This document shows positions 54,058-64,000 of a DNA stretch of 64,000 nucleotides, piece after piece; position 1 is the first letter of the stretch, and the number at the start of each line of letters is the position of its first letter. The stretch is from Ignavibacteria bacterium. GTDB lineage: Bacteria; Bacteroidota; Ignavibacteria; Tepidaquicellales; Tepidaquicellaceae. The notes under the pieces were generated by a model, which had not been told where the DNA came from, did no database searches, and saw only the letters and a list, made by a program, of their open reading frames with translations. The position numbers and the translations under genes are program-made. The DNA lies in NCBI GenBank assembly GCA_036262055.1, contig DATAJP010000001.1:62001-126000 (forward strand), given 5' to 3'.

Positions 54058-54090
54058 ACAACCCCTGACCCCTTTGCTAAGGGGGAATAA
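54058..54090. repeat. CCCCTTTGCTAAGGGG hairpin at convergent gene ends
   Basis: CCCCTGA precedes a CCCCTT/AAGGGG hairpin followed by AATAAAAA. It resembles the second hairpin of the family B elements and sits between convergent stops, as they often do. Confidence 0.5.
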
Positions 54091-54112
54091 AAATATTTTT
54101 GAGCAGCCTAAA

Positions 54113-56305
54113 TTATTTTATCAGAACCATTCTTTTTGTTTGAGTAAACCTATCTGAAATTAATTTATAAAAATATATTCCACTTGCAAATCCAGTAGCA
54201 TTAAATTCAGTCTCATAAGTTCCAGATTCAAAGATCTCATTATCAATTACTTTTGCAATTTGTTTTCCAGTTATATCATAAATTAATATTGAAATTTTTG
54301 ATTTTAGTGGAATTTCGAATTTAATTTTTGTTGACGGATTAAAAGGGTTAGGGTAATTTTGAAGAAGCGAATAAGTTTCAGGAATATTTTCAGATATTAT
54401 ATTAGCATAAGTAATACCTCTATTTGTTGTTTTAATTATAAGACCTCCTTCTCCCACGATATAGCCAGTATTTGAAGACGAAAAATATGCAGAAAAATAT
54501 TCTCCAACTAATTTTTGTTGTGCTGGTTTCCACGTATTTCCAAAATCTAATGAAATCTTAAATTTTTCTTTACCCATTGTTGGGTCGGAATGTGGTTCGG
54601 ATAATACAAATAAATATCCATCATTTTTTACTTCAATAGAATGAATATCCCCTGTATTCGGAGGTGTAATATTAATCCAAGAATCACCTCCATCTGTTGT
54701 TTTTAAAAGCAAACCATCAACACCGCTTTTTCCTCCCGCAAAACCGGTATTCTCATTAATAAATTCAATGTCATACAAGTAAGAATTTGAAAATGTATGA
54801 GTTAATATCCAGTTATCTCCATTATTTATTGTTTTACATATTTTTCCAGTATTATTAAATATATATCCACCGCAAACCCACATTGTATTTGTTCCACTTT
54901 TACAAATTCCGGAAGGATTAAATTGAGATAACACAGTTGGAGACATCCAATTATCACCAAAATTAGTAGTTCTATAAATTTTTCCTGCTTGATTTGCTTC
55001 GTTTCGACTTATGATGAAGCCGGTTGTAGTGTTTGTAAATTTAATCTTCCAAATTGATTCATAGTCATTTGTTGGAAAATTCTGCAACTGCCAATTTAAA
55101 CCAGCGTTTTCAGTTCTAAAAACTTCATTAACACCCGATAAACCACCAACAGCCCACCCAAACTGGCTGTTTATAAAATCCATTGAGTTTAAAAAACTTG
55201 AACCTGTTGGATTTACTTCAACCCTTGTTAAAGTTTGGGCACCATCTACCGTTTTATAAATAGCATTTTCTCGCCCACAAATCCATCCTGTTTGGTCATT
55301 TAAAAAATATAGAGCTCTAAATTCATAATCAGAAGTATTAAAGTATGAAGTCCAATTTAAACCTTCATCAGTTGATTTATAGATCCCACCTAAACCATAA
55401 TTATCAACTCCAAGCATTAAGTTAGGATTTTTAATATATACTAAGTCAACAACGGAAAGAGAAGAGTGTTGAAGCCAATTTATTCCGCTATTCGTAGATT
55501 TCCATAAGAAGGAATTACGGGTTAAATAAAATGTTAAATTATTGAGAAAGTTAATTTGTTTTAATTGCGAGTTTGAAGATGAGATTAGTTGTCCATTCCA
55601 ATTAGTACCTCCATTTGTAGTATATAGAGCATTATATGAACCACTAACTCCAATCTGTCCAATAATCCAGCCTGTATTGTTATTTAAGAAATTTATTTGT
55701 TCCACAGTTAATTGTCCATTTGCTGAATAAATTGTATCCCAGGATTGACCACTGTTTGTACTTCGCGCCAGTTTTATAGGATCAGATTGATAACAATAAA
55801 GAATTTGATCTGTTAAAGCATAGAACATAAAAGTCGAAAAAGGGAGATTGACTAAAATCCAATTTGCACCATTATTAGATGTTTTATATACTTGCGAGGG
55901 AAACTGTTTTATTACAAACCCTGTGTTTTCATTAATTAATTTAGCAGAAAGAACATATTGCAATGAACCCAAATTAACTATTGACCAATTAATTCCTCCA
56001 TTTGTAGTTTTTTGCAATATGTTATTAGGGGTTGATGATGAAGTAATCCATCCCGTTTCAGAATTAATAAAGGAAATGGAAGTGTATGAACCGTCAATAT
56101 CAGCCGTACTTAAAGTTATCCAATTAATACCGTTATTTGTTGACTTTAAAATAAAATCCTTTGCGCCAATAATATATGTTATAGAAGATTCGGGAATTGA
56201 AAACATTTTATTATCAGTAGAATGGGCTTGCATTATTTGCCAACTACTTTGAGCGGTAACATTTGTATAAAACGCACAAATAATAAATAGTATTATTTTT
56301 TTCAT
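54113..56305 (-). CDS. T9SS-sorted surface protein with long YCF48/BNR-like propeller array
   Basis: A 730-aa protein. Residues 1-18 are a signal peptide. About 20-640 consist of some fourteen repeats of roughly 45 residues with FINxxTGW and TTNGGxNW motifs (FINSETGWITSS, TNGGINWSIVN, FLNDQTGWICGR), as in YCF48-like propellers. LLQNYPNPFNPST leads to a complete sorting domain ending TKRMVLIK. Presumed surface-bound or released by T9SS. It follows the next T9SS gene after 4 nt, so the two form an operon. Confidence 0.88.
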   Translation of the reverse strand: MKKIILFIICAFYTNVTAQSSWQIMQAHSTDNKMFSIPESSITYIIGAKDFILKSTNNGINWITLSTADIDGSYTSISFINSETGWITSSSTPNNILQKTTNGGINWSIVNLGSLQYVLSAKLINENTGFVIKQFPSQVYKTSNNGANWILVNLPFSTFMFYALTDQILYCYQSDPIKLARSTNSGQSWDTIYSANGQLTVEQINFLNNNTGWIIGQIGVSGSYNALYTTNGGTNWNGQLISSSNSQLKQINFLNNLTFYLTRNSFLWKSTNSGINWLQHSSLSVVDLVYIKNPNLMLGVDNYGLGGIYKSTDEGLNWTSYFNTSDYEFRALYFLNDQTGWICGRENAIYKTVDGAQTLTRVEVNPTGSSFLNSMDFINSQFGWAVGGLSGVNEVFRTENAGLNWQLQNFPTNDYESIWKIKFTNTTTGFIISRNEANQAGKIYRTTNFGDNWMSPTVLSQFNPSGICKSGTNTMWVCGGYIFNNTGKICKTINNGDNWILTHTFSNSYLYDIEFINENTGFAGGKSGVDGLLLKTTDGGDSWINITPPNTGDIHSIEVKNDGYLFVLSEPHSDPTMGKEKFKISLDFGNTWKPAQQKLVGEYFSAYFSSSNTGYIVGEGGLIIKTTNRGITYANIISENIPETYSLLQNYPNPFNPSTKIKFEIPLKSKISILIYDITGKQIAKVIDNEIFESGTYETEFNATGFASGIYFYKLISDRFTQTKRMVLIK

Positions 56306-56309
56306 AGGA

Positions 56310-57578
56310 TTATTTTATTAACACCATTCTTTTTGTTTCCTGAAAATTATTTGTCTTTAAAGTGTAAAAATATATTCCGCTTGAAAAGTTTCCTGCGTTA
56401 AAATCAATTTTATAAGTTCCGGCGGATAAATTTTGATTTATCAATTCAGAAACTTCTTTCCCGTTTACATCATACACTTTCAAGCTTGTGAAGCTTGATT
56501 TGGCAATTTTAAATTCAATGCTCGTTGAAGGATTAAAAGGATTCGGATAATTTTGTTTTAGTAAAAATTTATCAGGAATAGAATTTGAGATTTGTTCTAT
56601 ATTAACTAAAGGAATATGCGCCCACCAGACACCACCGTTTGCACTGCCGGATGTTCCTGCAAAAATTCTATTATTTTTTGCAGCTAATGGTGTTGTTGAA
56701 ATTGTAAATGCGCCATAATTTGACCAGTTAACTCCATCGTTTTGCGAAATGAAAACACCATTATTCCCACCGGTAAATAAAAATGCCGGTATTGTAACAG
56801 CCGTACTTGTTAGCCCTCTCATTGCAGAGGGAGTATTGGAAACTGTTGTCCAAGTGAGACCTTTATTTGTAGATTTGTCAAAATTATACGGGGCTGTTGT
56901 TGTAACCATGTATAAGTTTCCGTTTGGAGTTTGGGTTAAATTATATCCGTTTTTATTCGGGTTAAGGTTTGCACTGAAGGTTACACCAAAATCAGTCGAA
57001 CGGTAAACTCCAATACCAGTTCCCGCACCGGATGAGACACCCACATAAATTATGTTTGCACTGTCCTTATCGACGAGAAGAGGAAGGCAATTTAACCCGA
57101 CCATTGTTGCGCTTTCTGTCCAGTTAGCTCCGCCGTTTGTGCTTCTGAAAAACCCTGTTGATGTGGTTGCATAAACGTGATTGTTCGGTCCACATTTTAT
57201 ACCCTGAACATTTTTATTGGAAAAGTTTGAAGCATCAATAATCGTAAAAGTTTGTCCTGCGTTCGTTGATTTCAAGACACCCGTTGAATAATTGGCTACG
57301 TACATGCTATTGTTTGCATCGAAAGCAATTTCCCACATTGTTTGTCCTGAACCGATGTAAATCGTATCCCAGCTTAAACCCTCATTTGTTGATTTCCATA
57401 TTCTTGAATTTGCTCCGGTTAATCCGCCCGCATAAATTGTATTTCCACCGGGTGGATGAATAGTAAGCGACCATACATTTCGTCCGTTAAGTGTCTGATG
57501 CCATTCGCCTCCGCTTTGAGCATTTGTATTTATTGATAAAATTATGAATAGAATTCCAGCGAGTATAATTGTTTTCAT
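56310..57578 (-). CDS. T9SS-sorted surface protein with BNR-like propeller
   Basis: A 422-aa protein with a signal peptide ending near NTNAQ (residue 20). About 25-330 hold sialidase/BNR-type repeats (WKSTNEGLSWDTI, FRSTNGGANWTES, YRSTDFGVTF). LLKQNYPNPFNPST and a sorting domain ending TKRMVLIK follow. Sialidase catalytic Arg or Tyr residues could not be identified, so the propeller is probably binding or structural. First gene of a two-gene T9SS operon. Confidence 0.87.
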   Translation of the reverse strand: MKTIILAGILFIILSINTNAQSGGEWHQTLNGRNVWSLTIHPPGGNTIYAGGLTGANSRIWKSTNEGLSWDTIYIGSGQTMWEIAFDANNSMYVANYSTGVLKSTNAGQTFTIIDASNFSNKNVQGIKCGPNNHVYATTSTGFFRSTNGGANWTESATMVGLNCLPLLVDKDSANIIYVGVSSGAGTGIGVYRSTDFGVTFSANLNPNKNGYNLTQTPNGNLYMVTTTAPYNFDKSTNKGLTWTTVSNTPSAMRGLTSTAVTIPAFLFTGGNNGVFISQNDGVNWSNYGAFTISTTPLAAKNNRIFAGTSGSANGGVWWAHIPLVNIEQISNSIPDKFLLKQNYPNPFNPSTSIEFKIAKSSFTSLKVYDVNGKEVSELINQNLSAGTYKIDFNAGNFSSGIYFYTLKTNNFQETKRMVLIK

Positions 57579-57655
57579 AAATTTGAGTTATTTATGAAAA
57601 TATATTAAATATATTTGTTTCTTTTAAGGGAATTTTTGGCTAAAAGAGGCGGAGA

Positions 57656-58564
57656 TTATAAGAAAAAGAGATATCTGACGCTGAACTGCCATGCACCGGG
57701 GCGTTTTTGGAGCTTAGTTTCCGCGTATTCATTTGAATGAAGAGGGAATTTATAGCCGCCCTCTATGATAAGAGAAGAATAAAAAATTGTCTGCAGACCT
57801 AGATAAGTATCCGCACGAAAACCGCCTGAGTTTGTAACTGTCTGGTTTAAAAATTTATTTTTTTCAAAAAACCATGCTTTGTTCTCAAGATATAAATTCA
57901 AATTAACTTCATCGAAGCTCTCATATTCAACAGGATATAAAAGATAACCGAATGCAAGTCCGAAGTCCCAATAGTTGCCGAATTTGAAATCGCTTTTAGG
58001 CATGTTGATATTATACCCTGCATGCGCGCTTACTGCAAGCTTATGAAATAAACCCGTTCCAATTATGTCGGAGCGCAGAGTGTAGTTATCAGTTGTGTGG
58101 AAATCTATTATTGGAACTGTTATGTCATTCACAAAATTAAAAACTTTTATGCGGTGACCGGGGTGAAGCTCATACTCAACCGCATCACTTACGATGGGTC
58201 TGGAATCAACGGGAATTCTGAAGCCAACCTGTCCTGCAAATCTTATATGCTGATTCCTGCTGTCGATATCATAAAATCTGTAACGCAGCATAGGTTCAAA
58301 ATCACCTATGAATTTATATCCTTCATTGGTTGCGTAATAAAAATGATTGTATGAAGTCAACCGACCTGTAACACCGTAGTTAATTTCGAATGCGTTATGA
58401 TAATATTTGAAATTATCATATACCATAATGTTATTGCGGACCTCAAGGCGACCTTTGGAAATATTTGCAGCGGCGGGAGAGTTTATGAAAAGTTCCTGAG
58501 CCTGGGTTTTGGATGCAATAAAAACAATAAATAAAACAATTAATATCTTTAACATATATCTCAT
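57656..58564 (-). CDS. Exported outer-membrane protein, function unknown
   Basis: A 302-aa protein from the ATG at 58564 (another ATG is at 58555). A longer frame to 58669 reads through a terminator at 58637-58664, so it is rejected. The signal peptide ends near KTQAQ. The mature part alternates charged and aromatic residues (YKFIGDFEPMLRYRFYDID, HIRFAGQVGFRIPVD) and ends FSVRYLFFL with a terminal aromatic/hydrophobic strand, as expected for a beta-barrel. No family is recognised. Confidence 0.75.
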   Translation of the reverse strand: MRYMLKILIVLFIVFIASKTQAQELFINSPAAANISKGRLEVRNNIMVYDNFKYYHNAFEINYGVTGRLTSYNHFYYATNEGYKFIGDFEPMLRYRFYDIDSRNQHIRFAGQVGFRIPVDSRPIVSDAVEYELHPGHRIKVFNFVNDITVPIIDFHTTDNYTLRSDIIGTGLFHKLAVSAHAGYNINMPKSDFKFGNYWDFGLAFGYLLYPVEYESFDEVNLNLYLENKAWFFEKNKFLNQTVTNSGGFRADTYLGLQTIFYSSLIIEGGYKFPLHSNEYAETKLQKRPGAWQFSVRYLFFL

Positions 58565-58636
58565 ACTACAAGTAATGAAAAGTAAATTCAAAGTAAAAAG
58601 TTCCCTCTTCCGTAAAACCTGAAATAAATCATAAAA

Positions 58637-58664
58637 AAAATGGGGCTTATTATGCCCCATTTTA
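58637..58664 (-). terminator. Hairpin terminator of the secreted protein at 58691-59170
   Basis: AAAATGGGGC/GCCCCATTTT stem; both strands carry T-runs. It lies 27 nt after the stop on the minus strand. Confidence 0.8.
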
Positions 58665-58690
58665 ATCACAAATTCAGAAATTTATAAAAT

Positions 58691-59170
58691 TTATATGGTC
58701 GGTTGGAAGCTTCTGAGAATTTCTGCTGCCTGGTCAACCCAGCTTGATTTATAGTTAATCCATACATAAAAATATTGTGAAGGATAATCAGGGTGAATAT
58801 AAAGAGCAACAAAAACAGGCAAGCCATTTTCTGCTGTTCCGTCGATGTAAACTCCCCAATAGCCGTTGTTATATAAATCGGTGTTCATTGTAGAATAAGA
58901 AACACCGCTGCGTCCAGCCCAGTCAGATAACTGACCCTGCATTTCGTCATAAGTTAGAGGCGAACCTGTCTGTGGGAAAATTGTAAGCCAGACATTATCA
59001 TCACCTGCAGAAAATTTACTTCTGTTATTTTCTTCAACATAAAAACTTTTTGGAATACTGAACTTCATATCGTATTCACTCCAGTTGTATTGTGTCATCT
59101 GAGCAGATGCAACATTTGAAATAAATAATAATGCAAAAAACACTAAAATTACCGTGTAAATCTTTTTCAT
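58691..59170 (-). CDS. Small secreted protein, function unknown
   Basis: A 159-aa protein with a signal peptide ending NVASAQ (residue 24). The mature domain is small and aromatic-rich, with DMKFSIPKSFYVEENNRSKF, DDNVWLTIFPQTGS and YFYVWINYKSSWVDQAAEILRSF. This beta-then-helix pattern resembles small periplasmic lipid- or protein-binding folds, but no family is recognised. It has its own terminator and a 250-nt A/T-rich gap upstream with no visible feature besides the presumed promoter of uvrA on the other strand. Confidence 0.75.
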   Translation of the reverse strand: MKKIYTVILVFFALLFISNVASAQMTQYNWSEYDMKFSIPKSFYVEENNRSKFSAGDDNVWLTIFPQTGSPLTYDEMQGQLSDWAGRSGVSYSTMNTDLYNNGYWGVYIDGTAENGLPVFVALYIHPDYPSQYFYVWINYKSSWVDQAAEILRSFQPTI

Positions 59171-59420
59171 TGGGTTTTTTAATTTAGTTTTTAATTAGGA
59201 TAGAATAAGAATTTATTAAATTATTCCAAGTTATATTACTTATAAAAAGGATATAAGTTCCTCATAAAAATAAATAAAAAAATGATGAATATACATTGAA
59301 TTTACATTGCTTGAATATTTTACACTTTTGTATAGACAGAAAATTCTAAGGTTTGGACAAAAAATTCCGCTGAAAATAAAAATGATTTTCGGTATCTTTA
59401 ATGTTTACACTTAAATAATT

Positions 59421-62324
59421 ATGGCTAAGACTAAGAAACAGAAAAACGGAAAGATGGCAATAAACGGCACAGTGAACAATTTATCAGACCCGAAAAGAAA
59501 CATTGTCATCAGAGGTGCTCATCAGCATAATCTTAAAAACATAAATATAGACATTCCTAAAAATAAGCTTGTTGTTGTTACGGGTGTGAGCGGTTCGGGA
59601 AAATCGTCACTTGTATTCGATACTATTTATGCAGAAGGACAGAGAAGATACGTAGAGTCATTGTCATCTTACGCAAGACAGTTTCTTGAAAGAATGAACA
59701 AGCCGGAGGTTGATTACATTGCCGGACTTGCGCCTTCGATGGCTATCGAACAAAAGACCAGAACAAGAAATCCGCGCTCGACGGTAGGAACATCAACGGA
59801 GATCTATGATTATCTGAGATTGCTTTTTGCAAGGATAGGAAAAACGTATTCACCTGTAAGCGGAAAGATGGTTACGAAAGATTCTCCCGATTCAATCAGT
59901 GAGGACATATCGCATATTATCGAAAACAAAAAAACCAAGCTTTATGTTTTTTATAGTTTTATTTTTGAAAACGAACAGAAGCTTAAACAAAAGTTTAAGG
60001 ATTTAAAGGCAACAGGTTTTTATAAAATTCTGATTAATGATGAAATTTTTGATTTCAATGATTCAACTGAAGAAGAATTGTTGAAGAAAATTAAGAAGAG
60101 CAAGAAAGAAAGTTTTGAAGTTTTAATTGACAGAATTAATTTTTACCCGGGCGATAAGGAATCTCTTTCAAGATTTAATGATGCAATTGAGGTAGCTTAT
60201 AAAGAAAGCAGCGGATATGTAATTGTGCGTGTGTTCAACAATGATGACTTTGAAGATTTTAATTATAATTATTTTCTTGAGCGTGACGGAATGAAGTTTG
60301 AAGATCCTGAGCCGAGATTATTTTCGTTCAACAATCCGTTTGGCGCATGCGACAGGTGCCAGGGATTCGGGAAAATAATGGACATAGACATGGATTTGGT
60401 AATTCCCGATAAGAAAAAATCGATATTCAAAGGCGCAATTCAGCCGTTCACAACGCCGAAACATACCCGACATTTGACTGACTTAATAAATGAAGCAGAT
60501 GATTATGATATTGATATTCACATTCCTTTTAATAAGCTGAATGAAAAACAGTTGGATTTCGTATTCAACGGAGGAAAGAAATATGCAGGCATTCATAAAT
60601 TTTTCAGGCAGATAGAAAAAGAAGCTGCGTATAAGCTTCATTACAGAGTGTTTCTGAATCGTTATCGCGCGTTCACCATCTGCACAAAATGCGGAGGTTC
60701 GCGTTTGCGCAAGGAAGCGCTTTATGTTAAGATAAATGGCAAGACTATTTTCGACATAGTGAGAATGAAAATCGATGAGGCATATGAATTTTTTAATACC
60801 ATTTCGCTTACTGATTCGGAAAAAGAAATTTCAGGAAGAATAATCGAAGAAATTATTTTCAGGTTGAAGTATCTGAATGAAGTCGGACTTTCTTATCTGA
60901 CACTTGACAGACTTTCTAATACTTTGTCCGGAGGAGAGTCACAGAGAATTAATCTTTCGACCTCACTTGGTTCTTCACTTGTCGGTTCGATTTATGTTCT
61001 TGATGAGCCGTCAATCGGTCTTCATCCGAGGGATAACGAGAAACTTATAAACATAATGAAATCTTTGAGAGATATCGGTAATTCAGTGCTTGTTGTTGAG
61101 CATGATTCCGATATGATGAAATCTTCAGATGAAATAATCGACATAGGTCAATACGCAGGTGAGCTTGGAGGAAATCTTGTGTTTCAGGGAACATACGATG
61201 AAATTTTAACCGATAAAAATTCTTTAACGGGAAAATTCTTGAATGGAACTATGAAAATTGAGGTTCCAATTGCAAGAAGAGATGTAAATAAAGAAACAAA
61301 ATTTATAGACATAAAAGGAGCTCGCGAAAATAATCTGAAGGGAATCGATATAAAAATTCCTCTTAACAGATTTGTCGCCATTACGGGAGTAAGCGGATCG
61401 GGAAAATCAACACTTGTAAATAATATTCTCTATGGCGGTGTTAAGAAAAGACTTGAGGGGTATTATAATGAGAAAATAGGAGAGTATGATTCGATTGAGG
61501 GAATACAAAACATCGATGCGATTGAAATCGTTGACCAGTCGCCAATAGGAAGAACTTCGAGAAGTAATCCGATAACTTACATAAAAGGGTTTGATGTTAT
61601 CAGGGAACTTTTTGCTTCAACACCTTCAGCAAAAAAACACGGTATGAACTCGGGATATTTTTCTTTTAACATTCCAGGAGGAAGATGCGAAACTTGTGAA
61701 GGAACAGGCGTGATAAAAATAGAAATGCAGTTTATGGCTGACATAATTCTCGAATGTGAAGTCTGCAAAGGGAAACGGTATAAAATGGATGTGCTGGATG
61801 TGAAAATAAAAGGTGGAAACGGCAACGGCGGTCAAATGAAAAACATCAGTGAAGTTCTCAATATGACTGTGAGCGAAGCTCTTGTATTTTTTAAGCCATA
61901 TCCGAAAATTTATAACAAGATAAAAATTCTCGAAGATGTCGGTTTAGGTTACATAAGACTTGGGCAATCAGGTGCGACTTTATCGGGAGGCGAGTCTCAG
62001 CGGGTTAAGCTTGCGTATCATTTATCGTTCCAGGAAAAGGGGAACAATACTTTATTTGTTTTTGACGAGCCGACAACAGGATTGCATTATTACGACATTG
62101 CGAAATTATTGAAATGTTTTGAGCAGTTAATTAAGAAAGGAAATTCGGTTGTGATAATCGAACATAATCTTGAAGTTATTAAATCTGCTGACCATGTCAT
62201 CGATTTAGGACCTGAAAGCGGTGATGCGGGAGGTGAAATCGTTGTAACAGGTACACCTGAAGAAGTAGCAAAGCATAAAGGTTCTTACACAGGACAATTT
62301 CTGAAAAAGTTATTGCTTAATTAA
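59421..62324 (+). CDS. uvrA: Excinuclease ABC subunit A (UvrA)
   Basis: DNA damage sensor of nucleotide excision repair. The complete 967-aa protein has two ABC modules, each with Walker A GVSGSGKS (near residues 55-62 and again near 658-665) and LSGGESQR signatures. Zinc-binding CDRCQGFGK and CTKCGGSRL in the first half and CETCEGTG with CEVCKGKRY in the second are visible. The first 25 residues are a basic extension. A second uvrA lies convergent at the window end. The UvrA1/UvrA2 assignment needs an alignment. Confidence 0.93.
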   Translation: MAKTKKQKNGKMAINGTVNNLSDPKRNIVIRGAHQHNLKNINIDIPKNKLVVVTGVSGSGKSSLVFDTIYAEGQRRYVESLSSYARQFLERMNKPEVDYIAGLAPSMAIEQKTRTRNPRSTVGTSTEIYDYLRLLFARIGKTYSPVSGKMVTKDSPDSISEDISHIIENKKTKLYVFYSFIFENEQKLKQKFKDLKATGFYKILINDEIFDFNDSTEEELLKKIKKSKKESFEVLIDRINFYPGDKESLSRFNDAIEVAYKESSGYVIVRVFNNDDFEDFNYNYFLERDGMKFEDPEPRLFSFNNPFGACDRCQGFGKIMDIDMDLVIPDKKKSIFKGAIQPFTTPKHTRHLTDLINEADDYDIDIHIPFNKLNEKQLDFVFNGGKKYAGIHKFFRQIEKEAAYKLHYRVFLNRYRAFTICTKCGGSRLRKEALYVKINGKTIFDIVRMKIDEAYEFFNTISLTDSEKEISGRIIEEIIFRLKYLNEVGLSYLTLDRLSNTLSGGESQRINLSTSLGSSLVGSIYVLDEPSIGLHPRDNEKLINIMKSLRDIGNSVLVVEHDSDMMKSSDEIIDIGQYAGELGGNLVFQGTYDEILTDKNSLTGKFLNGTMKIEVPIARRDVNKETKFIDIKGARENNLKGIDIKIPLNRFVAITGVSGSGKSTLVNNILYGGVKKRLEGYYNEKIGEYDSIEGIQNIDAIEIVDQSPIGRTSRSNPITYIKGFDVIRELFASTPSAKKHGMNSGYFSFNIPGGRCETCEGTGVIKIEMQFMADIILECEVCKGKRYKMDVLDVKIKGGNGNGGQMKNISEVLNMTVSEALVFFKPYPKIYNKIKILEDVGLGYIRLGQSGATLSGGESQRVKLAYHLSFQEKGNNTLFVFDEPTTGLHYYDIAKLLKCFEQLIKKGNSVVIIEHNLEVIKSADHVIDLGPESGDAGGEIVVTGTPEEVAKHKGSYTGQFLKKLLLN

Positions 62325-62393
62325 ATTATATAAGCGATATTTATTATCAATAATTTTCAAAAAGTTCATACTAACTAAACGGGGGTTAGCATT

Positions 62394-62768
62394 ATGAAAA
62401 CAACTTTTGCGTTAATCGCGTTTTTGTTTATTTCAAACATTTCTTACTCTCAATCTTCAGCAAAATACCAGATTATCGGAACGGAGCCGTTCTGGAGTTT
62501 GATGATTACTAGTAACAACGCCGAATTTGATTTAATGGATTCTCCAAAAATTAAATTTGATTCGATTAAGAAGAAAAATATGGAAGGGACATCTGAAGGA
62601 TATGGATTTGCTTTCGAGGTTTCAAACAAAGATGCTTCGGCAATGATTCTTCTCAGAAAATGCGAAGGGTGCAGTGATGGAATGTCAGAAGTGAAATATA
62701 CTTATGAGGCATTTTTTGTTTTTAACGGGAAAGTATATCACGGCGCTGCGAATGAAGTGGAGAAGTAG
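62394..62768 (+). CDS. Small secreted protein resembling COG3650
   Basis: A 124-aa protein with a signal peptide ending ISYSQ (residue 20). The mature domain has IIGTEPFWSLMIT and the Cys pair in RKCEGCSDGMSEVKYTYEAFF, which together resemble the COG3650 family of small periplasmic proteins often found next to META-domain or heme-related proteins. The two Cys may form a disulfide. Function unknown. Located between the two convergent uvrA genes. Confidence 0.75.
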   Translation: MKTTFALIAFLFISNISYSQSSAKYQIIGTEPFWSLMITSNNAEFDLMDSPKIKFDSIKKKNMEGTSEGYGFAFEVSNKDASAMILLRKCEGCSDGMSEVKYTYEAFFVFNGKVYHGAANEVEK

Positions 62769-62803
62769 TCCTCCTCCTAAATCCTCCTCCAAAGGAGGAC
62801 TTA
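62769..62803. repeat. TCCTCC/GGAGGA hairpin at convergent gene ends
   Basis: A TCCTCC/GGAGGA hairpin at 62782-62799, preceded by another TCCTCCTCCTAAA unit and followed by TTAATTAG. It sits between convergent stop codons, like family B elements. Confidence 0.5.
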
Positions 62804-62804
62804 A

Positions 62805-64000
62805 TTAGTCTAGTTCTTTTTCCAGATACTGTGCTGTATAGCTGATGTTTTTGTATTTACTGACGATTTCTTCGGGAGTGCCTTCTGCAATAATTTGACC
62901 GCCTGCTTCACCACCCTCAGGTCCCATGTCAATTATCCAATCTGCGGATTTAATCACATCCATATTGTGTTCGATTACGATTACGGTGTTGCCTTTATCT
63001 GCAAGCTTGCTTAATACTTCGAGAAGCATTCTTATGTCCTCGAAGTGTAGTCCTGTTGTCGGTTCATCGAGAATATAAACGGTTCTTCCTGTCTGAACTT
63101 TTGAAAGTTCGGTTGAGAGTTTTACACGCTGGGCTTCTCCGCCGGATAATGTTGTTGCCTGCTGACCGAGTTTGATATAACCTAAGCCAACGTCGTTCAA
63201 AGTCTGTAATTTTCTTTTAAGCGAAGGAACAGCTTCAAAGAAACTCAAAGCATCTTCGACGGTCATATCGAGAACATCCGAGATGGATTTGCCTTTGTAT
63301 TTTATTTCAAGAGTTTCATGATTGTATCGCTTTCCGTTACAAACGTCACACGTGACATAAACATCGGGAAGGAAATTCATTTCAATTTTTTTCAGACCCG
63401 CGCCCTCGCAAGCTTCACATCTTCCGCCTTTAACGTTAAATGAAAAACGTCCGACTTTATATCCGCGGATTTTTGAATCAGGCAGGTTTGCAAAAATATC
63501 ACGAATGAAAGTAAACAAGCCCGTGTATGTAGCGGGGTTGCTTCGCGGTGTTCTGCCAATAGGCGACTGGTCGATTTCGATTACCTTATCGATTATTTTT
63601 ACGTAACGTCCTTCAACACGTTTGCTGAATCCTTCTATAGTTTTATAAGGCAGAGGTCTTTCGGGAGTTTTATAAAATTTCTGCGATAGCAATCTGAAAA
63701 GTGTTTCGTTAATTAATGAAGATTTTCCCGAACCGCTTACTCCTGTAATAGTTATGAATTTTCCGAGGGGAATATTTAATGTAACATTTTTTAGATTATT
63801 TCCGGTTGCGCCTTTTAAAGTGAGAAATGCTCCCGTGCCCTGACGACGCTTGTTTGGAATTGAAATAACTTTTTTCTTTGAAAGATATTCTGCCGTAACT
63901 GATTGTCCGTTGAGCTGTTCCGGATGCCCGAATGAAACAACTTTTCCGCCGTGTACACCTGCTCCGGGACCTAGGTCAACGATGAAATCTGCTGCCTCAA
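62805..64000 (-). CDS. Second UvrA-family protein (N-terminus beyond window edge)
   Basis: The C-terminal 398 codons of a UvrA, read through to the right edge in one open frame. An internal TTG at 63692 is not the start, because the frame continues upstream with the second Walker A ([12 protein letters not shown]). Present are this Walker [18 protein letters not shown], the [15 protein letters not shown] signature and [14 protein letters not shown]. It is convergent with the complete uvrA and clearly a diverged paralogue, not a copy. One of the pair probably does excision repair and the other a related or resistance role. Confidence 0.93.
   Translation of the reverse strand, partial: EAADFIVDLGPGAGVHGGKVVSFGHPEQLNGQSVTAEYLSKKKVISIPNKRRQGTGAFLTLKGATGNNLKNVTLNIPLGKFITITGVSGSGKSSLINETLFRLLSQKFYKTPERPLPYKTIEGFSKRVEGRYVKIIDKVIEIDQSPIGRTPRSNPATYTGLFTFIRDIFANLPDSKIRGYKVGRFSFNVKGGRCEACEGAGLKKIEMNFLPDVYVTCDVCNGKRYNHETLEIKYKGKSISDVLDMTVEDALSFFEAVPSLKRKLQTLNDVGLGYIKLGQQATTLSGGEAQRVKLSTELSKVQTGRTVYILDEPTTGLHFEDIRMLLEVLSKLADKGNTVIVIEHNMDVIKSADWIIDMGPEGGEAGGQIIAEGTPEEIVSKYKNISYTAQYLEKELD

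Noticed and set aside
56310-57578. Calling the BNR-repeat T9SS protein a sialidase
   Set aside because: Only the structural repeats are seen; the arginine triad and Tyr/Glu catalytic pair could not be identified.
1-64000. CRISPR array, prophage, integrase, transposase, restriction or toxin-antitoxin locus
   Set aside because: I looked for short regularly spaced repeats and for recognisable proteins of these kinds and found none. The repeats present are dispersed single palindromes.
1-64000. tRNA or rRNA genes
   Set aside because: No T-loop GTTCGAAT-type motif with a matching acceptor stem and no rRNA segment was noticed in the gaps; a tRNA search tool would be decisive.

Overview
The window is AT-rich chromosomal DNA with dense, mostly ordinary housekeeping genes. 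It most likely comes from the FCB group (Bacteroidota/Chlorobiota/Ignavibacteriota), and an Ignavibacteria-like bacterium fits best. The evidence is: seven secreted proteins ending in a type IX secretion (T9SS) sorting domain with the PNPFNP linker motif; an lpxC-fabZ gene fusion; the order uppS-bamA-skp-skp-lpxD-lpxC/fabZ; a short-chain-dehydrogenase type threonine dehydrogenase; and one Bacteroidota-style promoter (TTG, 19 nt, TATCTTTG). The phylum call is inference from these traits; no marker rRNA is present.

Layout. 1-5.1 kb: an edge-truncated T9SS protein, cyanophycinase, an FAD/Rieske oxidoreductase with a small membrane protein, and another T9SS protein. 5.4-9.2 kb: an AtuA-like protein, Nudix hydrolase, threonine dehydrogenase and an EamA transporter. 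9.3-16.1 kb: PEGA and PQQ-propeller envelope proteins, a TPR protein, and a minus-strand operon (exported protein, LytR_C protein, rsfS, pdxA, ftsE). 16.4-22.3 kb: three large T9SS surface-protein genes in tandem, two of which share a nearly identical 453-bp module. 22.4-32.7 kb: pgk, then a long minus-strand envelope-biogenesis run (ftsB, M42 peptidase, trpS, uppS, bamA, two skp-like genes, lpxD, lpxC/fabZ). 32.9-42.6 kb: PHP phosphoesterase, ribH, IMPase, metallo-beta-lactamase fold hydrolase, Mrp, NifU-like protein, nucleotidyltransferase and nadA. 42.64-43.04 kb: RNase P RNA on the minus strand. 43-54 kb: RNase H, zinc-ribbon protein, a Nif3-derived protein, metF, a TolB-like protein, arfB, pgeF, M50 and CPBP proteases, cdsA, an acidic protein plus redoxin, gpmA and a HAD phosphatase. 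54-59.2 kb: two T9SS proteins and two secreted proteins. 59.4-64 kb: one complete uvrA and the C-terminal part of a second, convergent uvrA.

Much of the space between genes is filled by small palindromic elements of several families, often at convergent gene ends or between genes of one operon. One hairpin family keeps its fold while its stem sequence changes. No CRISPR array, transposase, phage, restriction or recognisable defence locus was found. I do not see a convincing undescribed multi-gene system. The best leads are the palindrome families, the T9SS cassettes with matching upstream elements and GAAA-loop terminators, the gene-free stretch at 39.37-39.79 kb, the stripped-down Nif3 protein, and the convergent uvrA paralogues.
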